Assembly (NCBI GenBank): GCA_018054005.1
Contig: JAGPKI010000098.1
Location: forward strand, 1 to 5,322
DNA from: Caldisericia bacterium
GTDB taxonomy: Bacteria > Caldisericota > Caldisericia > UBA6126 > JAGPKI01
Direction: 5' to 3'
Length of the DNA stretch: 5,322 nucleotides
Part shown: piece after piece, positions 1 through 5,322 of the stretch
Layout of the letters: the number at the start of each line of letters is the position of its first letter
Position numbering within the stretch: position 1 is the first letter of the stretch
The notes under the pieces: model-generated
Told to the model about the DNA's origin: nothing
The model's input: the letters and a program-made list of their open reading frames with translations, nothing else
Databases searched by the model: none
Program-made: the position numbers and the translations under genes

Positions 1-114
1 ATACTTCTGAAGCAATTTAAAATAAACAAGATTATATCGATCCTAAAGAATCTAATAAATGAAAGTGTTAACACCTTATTTTTAGATTTTTTAATAAGGC
101 AACACATCACATGA
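1..114 (+). CDS. Possible 3' end of an upstream gene (partial, unidentified)
   Basis: Frame 1 is open from the left edge to a TGA at 112-114, giving 37 residues that begin ILLKQFKINK and end DFLIRQHIT. The other two plus frames hit stops within the first 20 bases. The peptide has the look of an amphipathic helix followed by a hydrophobic strand, as at the end of a folded protein, but I recognise no family. In DNA this AT-rich, 37 codons without a stop can arise by chance in one of six frames, and a minus-strand frame is also open over about 3-119. The plus frame is preferred because its composition looks more protein-like and it runs with the downstream genes. If it is real, the gap to the next gene is about 100 bp. 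Confidence 0.35.
   Translation: MLLKQFKINKIISILKNLINESVNTLFLDFLIRQHIT
74..99. repeat. Short inverted repeat, possible weak hairpin
   Basis: CCTTATT (74-80) and AATAAGG (93-99) form a perfect 7-bp stem around a 12-nt, T-rich loop. No T-tract follows the right arm, so this is not a normal intrinsic terminator. It also lies inside the possible upstream reading frame. It may be a chance pairing in AT-rich DNA. Confidence 0.25.
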
Positions 115-147
115 ATTGACTATAAATTTATACATAGAATTTTGAAC

Positions 148-157
148 ATTTCGAAAT
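148..157. promoter_or_regulatory. Perfect 10-bp palindrome, possible operator
   Basis: ATTTCGAAAT is perfectly self-complementary. Beyond one mismatched pair the symmetry resumes for two bases on each side (AA at 145-146, TT at 159-160). It sits just upstream of the best -10 candidate, where a repressor or activator dimer could bind. No regulator is encoded in the window, and a 10-bp palindrome can arise by chance. Confidence 0.2.
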
Positions 158-176
158 TTTGTTATATTTCTATTAT
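149..176 (+). promoter_or_regulatory. Candidate promoter for the thioredoxin-fold/M16 cluster
   Basis: TATTAT at 171-176 matches five of six bases of the sigma-70 -10 consensus and is 16 nt downstream of a poor -35 (TTTCGA, 149-154). An overlapping alternative is the extended -10-like TGGTAAAAT at 176-184. Either would give a leader of roughly 25-35 nt before the ATG at 217. Such hexamers are common by chance in DNA this AT-rich, so this is only the best of several weak options. Confidence 0.2.
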
Positions 177-216
177 GGTAAAATTTAAGGATTTAGGAAT
201 AATTTTAATTATATAA

Positions 217-1851
217 ATGAAGAAAATAATATTAAGCTTCTTACTGATAATATTAATCTTACTTCCTTCGCTAAATTTAGTAAATTCTAATGAAAGTTAT
301 ACAATAAAAAGAATACCAAAAGATTTATATCCGGATGTTATAAATAAGTCACAAAATGTTCTATTGGAGACTTTTACTGCTACATGGTGTGGATGGTGCC
401 ACTATGCGTATGAGGTTTTTGATGAATTAAGGAAAAATTTTGGCGATAAAATATTAAATATTAGATATCACAACCAGGATGACCTTTCAATCCAAGAAGT
501 CCCAGATAGGGTAGCTTACTATAAAGTAAGTGGTTATCCAACGGTTTTAATAAACGGCAGCAAAAAGATAGTTGGAGTGGATGAAAATAGTTATCCAGAG
601 TTTGAAAAAATTGTTAAAGATTTGCTCACAAACTCTCCAAAACTTGGTATCTACGCTGATGGTTTTGTTAGCAAAAATGAGTTAAAGCTAAAAGCTGAGA
701 TTGAGCAATTTGACGATGAAGCAATTAATGGAAACTTTATGGCAGTTCTTTTAGAAAGTAACATTGAATATGAAAAAAATCGTATTTATGACTATGTAGC
801 AAGAAAAGTTTTCCCTTCATTCTCCGGATTAAAGCTTGATTTTGATGGACAAACTAATTTTTTAATAGAATTTTCTTTCCCTTTAGAAACTCTCGAAAAT
901 GTAAGAAATTATAAAGTTATTTTCCTCGTTCAAAACATGGAAACGAGAGAAGTGTATAATTCAACTATATTTGAATTTGACTCATTGATTATTGATGCTT
1001 CAGAACCAATATCTTTTGCTGAAGAAGTCCCAAGAGACATATTAATTAAAGTTAAATTTAGTGAAGGTTTAATTACGAATGCAATAAAAAAAGAATGTTT
1101 CGAAATAATTGCTAAGGATAATGAAAAGATAGGAGTAGATTTCTCATATGATAGGGAGGAAAATACCTTAATTCTTTCCCCTGATAAATATTTTAAGCCA
1201 AACTACACTTATGCTCTATATATACAAAGTTTAGAAAATTGCTTGATCTCAGTTAACAGAAGAATCCTCAAAACACCATATATTATAAAATTCAAAACCT
1301 CGAATAAGCCAGAATTAAGCTTATATGTTAATTCATATAAAATTGAATTTGGCGAGATTTCTAAGTTGGATGATCCCTCTTTTAGCTTAAACATAATTGA
1401 AGAGCATGGAAATCCTATTAGAGTGAAACTTTATAGCCCCCAAAAATGGATTACTCTATCCAAAACTGATTTCTATTCAGCTAATGAAACTATAGAAGTA
1501 AAAATAAACCAGCTATTTATGACAAAAGGGGAAAATAATGGTGTAATCTCATTGCAAACAATTCTTGGAGTAATAAATATCGAAGTAACAGCCACTCTAT
1601 TAAGTGATGAATACCCTGTAATAAAATTTCTCAACTATACTCCTTTTGCATTCTCTGAAACCTTATTATTATATGGTAGAACAGATGGTTATAGATTATA
1701 TTTAAATGATAAAGAAGTTTATGTAGATGCAGACGGATACTTTAACGTTGAGTTGAAACTTTGGAATGGTTTTAATATATTCACTTTTACTGCTATGAAT
1801 ATGCAGAGAAAGGAAAAGAAAGAAGCCCTAATAATTTTAAGGCTTATTTAA
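217..1851 (+). CDS. Secreted multi-domain thioredoxin-fold (Omp28-like) protein with CGWC motif
   Basis: This is an exported 544-residue protein, probably a cell-envelope or extracellular thiol-disulfide protein. Residues 1-24 form a signal peptide: MKK, a hydrophobic core, then LVNS with likely cleavage before NES; there is no lipobox cysteine. Residues about 40-140 are a thioredoxin fold, with the redox motif C58-G-W-C61 after TFTATW and the cis-proline P108 in SGYPTVLING. Residues about 143-257 resemble the beta-rich part of Omp28-type proteins, including the pattern YDYVARKVFPSFSG. Residues about 260-362 look like a Big_5/SbsA-type Ig domain (IKVKFSE, LSPDKYFKPNYTYAL). Residues about 365-461 look BACON-like (WITLS, then GVISLQTILGVINIEV). 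Residues about 464-544 look like a glucodextranase-B-type beta module (LYLNDKEVYVDADGYFNVEL). The thioredoxin fold is clear; the later domain names come from pattern resemblance. The ATG at 217 is chosen because it gives a complete signal peptide. The substrate is unknown. The M16 genes follow after 4 nt. Confidence 0.85.
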   Translation: MKKIILSFLLIILILLPSLNLVNSNESYTIKRIPKDLYPDVINKSQNVLLETFTATWCGWCHYAYEVFDELRKNFGDKILNIRYHNQDDLSIQEVPDRVAYYKVSGYPTVLINGSKKIVGVDENSYPEFEKIVKDLLTNSPKLGIYADGFVSKNELKLKAEIEQFDDEAINGNFMAVLLESNIEYEKNRIYDYVARKVFPSFSGLKLDFDGQTNFLIEFSFPLETLENVRNYKVIFLVQNMETREVYNSTIFEFDSLIIDASEPISFAEEVPRDILIKVKFSEGLITNAIKKECFEIIAKDNEKIGVDFSYDREENTLILSPDKYFKPNYTYALYIQSLENCLISVNRRILKTPYIIKFKTSNKPELSLYVNSYKIEFGEISKLDDPSFSLNIIEEHGNPIRVKLYSPQKWITLSKTDFYSANETIEVKINQLFMTKGENNGVISLQTILGVINIEVTATLLSDEYPVIKFLNYTPFAFSETLLLYGRTDGYRLYLNDKEVYVDADGYFNVELKLWNGFNIFTFTAMNMQRKEKKEALIILRLI

Positions 1852-1855
1852 ATTT

Positions 1856-3115
1856 ATGCTTCAAAACGAGTTTAAAACATTATATAATATACCTTCTTTT
1901 GTCACAGAAATATTTGAAACAGATAAGTTCACAACCCAAAATATTGTCCTTTCAGCTTACAGGTTAATTGACATAAAGGCACCATTAGCAACTTTAGCAG
2001 GAAGAATTATTCAGAGAGGAACGAAGAATTTTGATTCCCCCTATAAATTGACGAGATATCTTTATTCTCTAAATGGAGCAATCTTAAAAGCAAATACTAT
2101 AAAATTAGGAGATTATCAGGTCTTTTTGATTGCATTAAAAATATTAAATGAAGGGTTTTTTGGTCAAAACTTATTTGAAAAATCTTTAAACCTTTTAGAA
2201 GAAATATTTTTATCCCCTCTTCTTGATAATGGAAAATTTAAAGAAAACTACTTCATTGAAGAAAAAAATAATCTATTAAGTGAAATCAAAACTCTCATAA
2301 ATGATAGACCGAGATATGCCTTGGAAAGATTTATTAAAATTATGTGTAAAAATGAACGCTTTGGTATAAGCAACCTTGGCACAGAAGAGGAAGTAGAAAG
2401 AATAACTAACAGCGAACTTACTCACTTTTATTTTGAATCTATTTTAAGAGAAAATAGATTTTTGCACTTTGTCGGAGAGTTTAATGATGATAATATTGAT
2501 AAGGCAGTTAATGCATTTAAGCTCAATAAAAGTGATGCTGATATCGAAAACTGCAGTGAAATTATTGTAAAGCACAAACCAGAAGTAGTTATAGAAAAAG
2601 AAAAAATTCAACAAACATGGCTTTTTCTTGGATATCGCTACAACATCCCAAGTAATAACCCTCTGTATGGAGCGTTGCTTCTATTCAATGCTATTTTTGG
2701 TAAATTTTCAACTTCCAGGTTGTTCGCTGAATTAAGAGAAAAGATGGGTCTTTGCTACTATATAAGTTCGAGCATTCCTGCTAATAAAAATATACTCATT
2801 GTTTCCTCTGCAATAATCTGGAAAAACTATAAGAAGATTGTTGAAACAACTGAAAAAATTCGCCTATATATCTCAAAAGATATTGGCGACAATGAACTTA
2901 ATATAGCTAAAAAACTAACAATATCAGGCCTTAACTCAATTGAAGATGATTCTCTTTCCCTTATAAGTTCAAGAATTGAATTTCTTCTTAGAGATCCACT
3001 TATTAATTTGAGCAAGATAAAGGAATGGGTCGAAGACACAAATATAGAAGATGTAAAAAGAGTAGCAAGTGAATTATGGCTTGATACAATATATGCTTTG
3101 AGGGGAGAATTGTGA
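1856..3115 (+). CDS. M16 peptidase-like protein, catalytically inactive YmfF/YfmF-type subunit
   Basis: This 419-residue protein has the two-domain layout and length of M16B (pitrilysin/mitochondrial processing peptidase-like) subunits. The zinc motif HxxEH is absent: where it would precede the RGT segment (R54-G55-T56) the sequence reads TLAGR (46-50). Landmarks of the Bacillus YmfF (also written YfmF) family are visible: TDKFTTQNIVLSAY (22-35), SLNGAILKA (71-79), NEGFFGQN (98-105), IEEKNNLLSEI (134-144), RYALERFIKIMC (153-164) and FVGEFND (205-211). The C-terminal half keeps the LREKMGLCYY segment (293-302) with the R294/Y301 pair used for substrate binding in M16 dimers. There is no signal peptide, so it is probably cytoplasmic. 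The ATG lies 4 nt after the previous stop and has only a distant AAGG (1839-1842), so translational coupling is likely. In B. subtilis the family is needed for 5-aminopentanol modification of EF-P; that role here is an inference. Confidence 0.85.
   Translation: MLQNEFKTLYNIPSFVTEIFETDKFTTQNIVLSAYRLIDIKAPLATLAGRIIQRGTKNFDSPYKLTRYLYSLNGAILKANTIKLGDYQVFLIALKILNEGFFGQNLFEKSLNLLEEIFLSPLLDNGKFKENYFIEEKNNLLSEIKTLINDRPRYALERFIKIMCKNERFGISNLGTEEEVERITNSELTHFYFESILRENRFLHFVGEFNDDNIDKAVNAFKLNKSDADIENCSEIIVKHKPEVVIEKEKIQQTWLFLGYRYNIPSNNPLYGALLLFNAIFGKFSTSRLFAELREKMGLCYYISSSIPANKNILIVSSAIIWKNYKKIVETTEKIRLYISKDIGDNELNIAKKLTISGLNSIEDDSLSLISSRIEFLLRDPLINLSKIKEWVEDTNIEDVKRVASELWLDTIYALRGEL
3100..3107 (+). promoter_or_regulatory. 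Ribosome binding site supporting the GTG start at 3112
   Basis: GAGGGGAG ends 4 nt before the GTG at 3112, and its GAGG core (3100-3103) is 8 nt away. It is the clearest Shine-Dalgarno sequence in the window and lies inside the last codons of the upstream gene. It supports the GTG start overlapping the upstream TGA (GTGA, 3112-3115), a coupling arrangement that favours equal amounts of the two M16 subunits. Confidence 0.65.
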
Positions 3116-4377
3116 AAGCATTAACTGAGAAAGTAAAAATATATGAAGAAGAAATAGAAGGATTAAAAGTAGTATTTATAAAAAGATTGGATATTTCATC
3201 AAGCTTTGGTTTGCTCACAGTTAAATTGGGTTCAATGATTACCACATTAAAGATAGAGAATAAAGAATTTTCTTTACCCGATGGTGTTGCTCATTTCCTT
3301 GAACATAGGCTTTTTGAAATAAATGGAAGAGATGCTACCGAATTATTTTCAAAATTTGGCGCTGACGCAAATGCTTTTACTGGAAGAAAAAATATGACTT
3401 TTTACTTTACTACTACAAGTAATTTTTTTGATTGTATGAATCTTCTACTGGATCTTGTGTTCACTGAAAAATCTTTTTTAAAGAAAACTATAAAGAGAGA
3501 AAAGATGATAATAGCAAATGAAATTACTATGTATGATGATGAGCCATATTACTTAGGTTATCAAAATATGGTCGATGCAATGTTTTGGTTTAACCCTTTA
3601 AAGAAAAAAGTAGCTGGAACTGTTGATTCTATAGAAGCCATAAATCCAGAAATCTTAAGTTTTACATATAATACCTTCTTTTCTAAAAAGAATTCCATAC
3701 TATTCATTTTAGGGGACATAGATGAGTCTGAATTATTTGATAAAATCCGTAAAAAAGTAAAGATTTATAAAAATAATGATATTAAATTTATAGATGAATC
3801 ATTTAAATATATTGAGCCAGCATATCCAAAGGTTCGTAAAATACAACTTAAAAGTAGAACAACAAAGGACCTTGTATTTATCGGTTTTAAACCTAAAAAA
3901 GATAAATTTACAATTGAGGAGATTATAGCTTCTAACCTGATCCTCGAAATAATTTTTGGTTCAATGTCTCCTTTTTATGATTCTCTTTTTTCAAAAGGTC
4001 TAATAGATGATAGCTTTAACTATGCTCTTGACTGGGAGGGAGATTATTGTTTTCCAATTATTTCATCCTACACAGACCAACCAGACACACTATTGGTTGA
4101 ATTAAATAAGGAAATAGAAAGAAGACTCTTTAATACTAATATAACTGAGGAAGAATTAACTTTATCTAAAAGTAATGCAATTGGTGGAGCTTATATGCTT
4201 GCAGATAACCCTTCCAATCTTATTGGAGAGATTTCAACTCTTTACCTCTCCCAAGTTCCAACACTTGAAAAATACATTGATATTTTAAAATCTCTCAACT
4301 TAATTGAGTTAAATGATTTACTCTCAAAACTACTACCAATAGATAATTCAGTTACTGTAACAGTCAAGCCTTACTAA
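3112..4377 (+). CDS. M16 zinc metallopeptidase, YmfH/YfmH-type catalytic subunit
   Basis: This 421-residue protein is the zinc-binding partner of the M16 pair. The inverted zinc motif is H61-F-L-E64-H65 in PDGVAHFLEHRLFE: H61 and H65 are ligands and E64 the catalytic base. E137, in REKMIIANEITMYDDEP, is the expected third ligand, with the usual second acidic residue E130 seven residues earlier. Further family landmarks are GADANAFTGRKNMTFYF (83-99), VAGTVDSIEAI (167-177), ILGDIDESE (199-207), and SPFYDSLFSKGLIDDSF (286-302) in place of the Arg/Tyr segment carried by the other subunit. These match the YmfH (YfmH) type. There is no signal peptide, so it is probably a cytoplasmic protease or peptidase acting as a heterodimer with the preceding gene product. 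It starts at a GTG overlapping the upstream stop by 4 nt and is preceded by a good ribosome site. Its last 14 nt overlap etfA on the other strand. The substrate is unknown. Confidence 0.9.
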   Translation: MKALTEKVKIYEEEIEGLKVVFIKRLDISSSFGLLTVKLGSMITTLKIENKEFSLPDGVAHFLEHRLFEINGRDATELFSKFGADANAFTGRKNMTFYFTTTSNFFDCMNLLLDLVFTEKSFLKKTIKREKMIIANEITMYDDEPYYLGYQNMVDAMFWFNPLKKKVAGTVDSIEAINPEILSFTYNTFFSKKNSILFILGDIDESELFDKIRKKVKIYKNNDIKFIDESFKYIEPAYPKVRKIQLKSRTTKDLVFIGFKPKKDKFTIEEIIASNLILEIIFGSMSPFYDSLFSKGLIDDSFNYALDWEGDYCFPIISSYTDQPDTLLVELNKEIERRLFNTNITEEELTLSKSNAIGGAYMLADNPSNLIGEISTLYLSQVPTLEKYIDILKSLNLIELNDLLSKLLPIDNSVTVTVKPY

Positions 4378-5322
4378 TTAATTTAGGAAGTTTTGGTAAG
4401 ACTTTCTTAATATCTCCAACAATTCCGAGATGAGCTATTTTAAAGATTGGGGCAAATTGATCTTTATTTACAGCAATTATATATTCTGATGATTGCATAC
4501 CCACAATATGTTGAATTGAGCCAGAAATACCTAAAGCTATATAAATTTTAGGTGCGACAACTTTCCCTGATAGTCCAACCTGTAATTCATGTGGAAGCCA
4601 TCCATTGTCAACTATTGGCCTTGAACAGGCGATACCAGCGCCTATTGTTTTAGCGAAATCATATACAACATCAACATTTTCTTTGCTTCCTATGCCTCTA
4701 CCCACAGAAACCAGTATTTTCTCATTCTCAATCTTTGGAAATACTGTTTCTATTGGCTTTCTATTAATCAATTTAAAAGTTGAATAATTCCGTAATTTGA
4801 ATTGGTCAGGTAACAAAATTAGCTCATCATAAAAATTATTAGTAGAAAAATTTGAAACTTTATATGAATGAGGCCTAACTGTAGCCATTTGTGGTCTCTT
4901 ATTTGGGCAAATAATACTTGCCATCAAATCACCACCAAAAGCTGGGCGTGTCTGAATCAATAGTCCTGTCTGTAAATCTATACTTAATTCTGTGCAATCA
5001 GCAGTAAGTCCTGTTCCAAGCATTGTTGCGAGACGAGGAGCAAGATCTCTTCCTATTTCTGTTGCAGGAAAAAGAAATGTTGAAGGTTTTTTTTCATTTA
5101 TTAGCCAGTTTAAAACTTTGGAATATAAAATAACATCATAATTCGATAATTGAGAGTCCTGCACCCTTATTAAGCCTTCAGCTCCAGCTTCCATCACCTT
5201 GTTTATCTCGAGATTGTCAAGTTCATTACCCACATATATGCCAGCAACATTTGAATTTTCTTTCTTTATCTCTCTTGCTCTTGTTAAAAGTTCAAGAGAT
5301 GGCTCTATTACTGCTCCCGAAT
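4364..5322 (-). CDS. etfA: Electron transfer flavoprotein alpha subunit (EtfA/FixB), 5' end cut by window edge
   Basis: This is the FAD-binding subunit of the EtfAB heterodimer, which carries electrons between flavoprotein dehydrogenases (for example acyl-CoA dehydrogenases) and a quinone reductase or bifurcating partner. The frame is open to the right edge: 318 residues are visible, and residues before the GTG at 5231-5233 (GAVIEPSLELLTRARE, then NVAGIYVGN) clearly match the EtfA N-terminus, so that GTG is not the true start. Only about 10-15 residues seem missing. The N-terminal domain shows FLFPATEIGRDLAPRLA, ADCTEL and RPAFGGDLMASI. The C-terminal FAD domain (visible residues about 200-318) shows GRGIG, CSRPIVDNGW, QVGLSGK, YIALGISGSIQH and APIFKIAHLGIVGD. 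The usual QVGQTGK reads QVGLSGK, so Thr is replaced by Ser at the position that contacts the flavin. The stop at 4364-4366 lies inside the 3' end of the M16 gene. etfB is expected beyond the right edge. Confidence 0.95.
   Translation of the reverse strand, partial: SGAVIEPSLELLTRAREIKKENSNVAGIYVGNELDNLEINKVMEAGAEGLIRVQDSQLSNYDVILYSKVLNWLINEKKPSTFLFPATEIGRDLAPRLATMLGTGLTADCTELSIDLQTGLLIQTRPAFGGDLMASIICPNKRPQMATVRPHSYKVSNFSTNNFYDELILLPDQFKLRNYSTFKLINRKPIETVFPKIENEKILVSVGRGIGSKENVDVVYDFAKTIGAGIACSRPIVDNGWLPHELQVGLSGKVVAPKIYIALGISGSIQHIVGMQSSEYIIAVNKDQFAPIFKIAHLGIVGDIKKVLPKLPKLISKA
4385..4407. repeat. Weak imperfect hairpin near the convergent gene ends
   Basis: AGGAAGT (4385-4391) and ACTTTCT (4401-4407) can form a 7-bp stem with one G-U pair and a 9-nt loop. 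It lies within the last codons of etfA and just after the stop of the M16 gene. No T-tract follows on the plus strand, so it is a poor terminator candidate. It is noted because the convergent genes leave no intergenic room for one. Confidence 0.15.

Larger units (their letters stand above)
115..216. other. AT-rich intergenic region upstream of the three-gene cluster
   Basis: This is the only clear non-coding gap in the window and so the likely place for the promoter of the three plus-strand genes. It holds a palindrome (148-157), a TTGACT hexamer (116-121) with no well-spaced -10 partner, a TTGAAC (142-147), a TATTAT (171-176) and an extended -10-like TGGTAAAAT (176-184). The 18 bases just before the ATG at 217 are only A and T, so there is no Shine-Dalgarno sequence at normal spacing. 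The nearest purine-rich AGGA (195-198) is 18 nt upstream, too far for a usual ribosome site. Translation may start on a short or unstructured leader. Confidence 0.5.

Noticed and set aside
74..99. Hairpin considered as an intrinsic terminator for an upstream gene
   Set aside because: The 7-bp stem is AT-rich, the loop is 12 nt, no T-run follows, and it may lie inside a coding frame.
116..140. TTGACT (116-121) with TAGAAT (135-140) as a sigma-70 promoter
   Set aside because: The spacer is only 13 nt, too short for a normal promoter, and no better -10 lies 16-18 nt downstream.
217..288. Lipoprotein signal for the thioredoxin-fold protein
   Set aside because: The signal peptide has no cysteine near the cleavage site; the first cysteine is the redox C58.
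1209..1394. Minus-strand ORF of 61 codons inside the thioredoxin-fold gene
   Set aside because: It lies wholly antisense to a gene with recognisable domains, has no ribosome site I could see and resembles no family.
1991..2005. Possible frameshift or sequencing error destroying HxxEH in the first M16 gene
   Set aside because: The frame is intact for 419 codons and the surrounding residues match the YmfF type, which naturally lacks the motif.
2827..3245. Two minus-strand ORFs (2827-3039 and 3003-3245) antisense to the M16 genes
   Set aside because: Both are antisense to well-supported M16 coding sequence, and their low-complexity Ser/Leu/Ile-rich products look like shadow translations.
4605..4787. 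Plus-strand ORF of 60 codons within etfA
   Set aside because: It is antisense to the strongly conserved FAD-binding part of EtfA, and no family is recognisable.

Overview
The window is an AT-rich stretch (about 30% G+C by eye) of bacterial chromosome. Arginine codons are mostly AGA and isoleucine codons often ATA. It carries three co-directional plus-strand genes, one minus-strand gene cut by the right edge, and probably the last codons of another plus-strand gene at the left edge. The genes suggest a low-GC, probably anaerobic bacterium. A tandem YmfF/YmfH-type M16 pair is typical of Firmicutes but also occurs in other low-GC lineages. A secreted multi-domain thioredoxin-fold protein with an Omp28-like part suggests a Bacteroidetes-like or candidate-phylum organism. 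The phylum cannot be settled from this sequence.

Layout. Positions 1-114 are an open plus-strand frame ending in TGA, a possible 3' end of an upstream gene. Positions 115-216 are the only clear intergenic stretch. It is very AT-rich, has a 10-bp perfect palindrome (148-157) and weak promoter-like hexamers. Positions 217-1851 encode a secreted protein with a CGWC thioredoxin-fold domain, an Omp28-like beta region and three putative Ig-like/beta-sandwich modules. After a 4-nt gap comes an inactive M16 homologue of the YmfF type (1856-3115). It overlaps by 4 nt (GTGA) an active-site-bearing M16 zinc peptidase homologue of the YmfH type (3112-4377). On the opposite strand, converging and overlapping by 14 nt, lies the electron transfer flavoprotein alpha subunit gene (4364 to the right edge), lacking only its extreme N-terminus.

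How the genes work together. The two M16 proteins very likely form one heterodimer: the second supplies the HxxEH zinc site and the first retains the Arg/Tyr pair that M16 dimers use in substrate binding. In Bacillus subtilis the homologues are needed for 5-aminopentanol modification of EF-P, but nothing here ties this pair to that pathway. The thioredoxin-fold protein is exported while the M16 pair has no signal peptides, so the close spacing suggests co-transcription rather than a shared complex. EtfA belongs to a separate, oppositely oriented unit, with etfB and an oxidoreductase partner expected beyond the right edge.

No RNA genes, CRISPR arrays, insertion sequences or clear terminators were seen. 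I do not see strong evidence for a new biological system. The most unusual element is the domain architecture of the first full gene.
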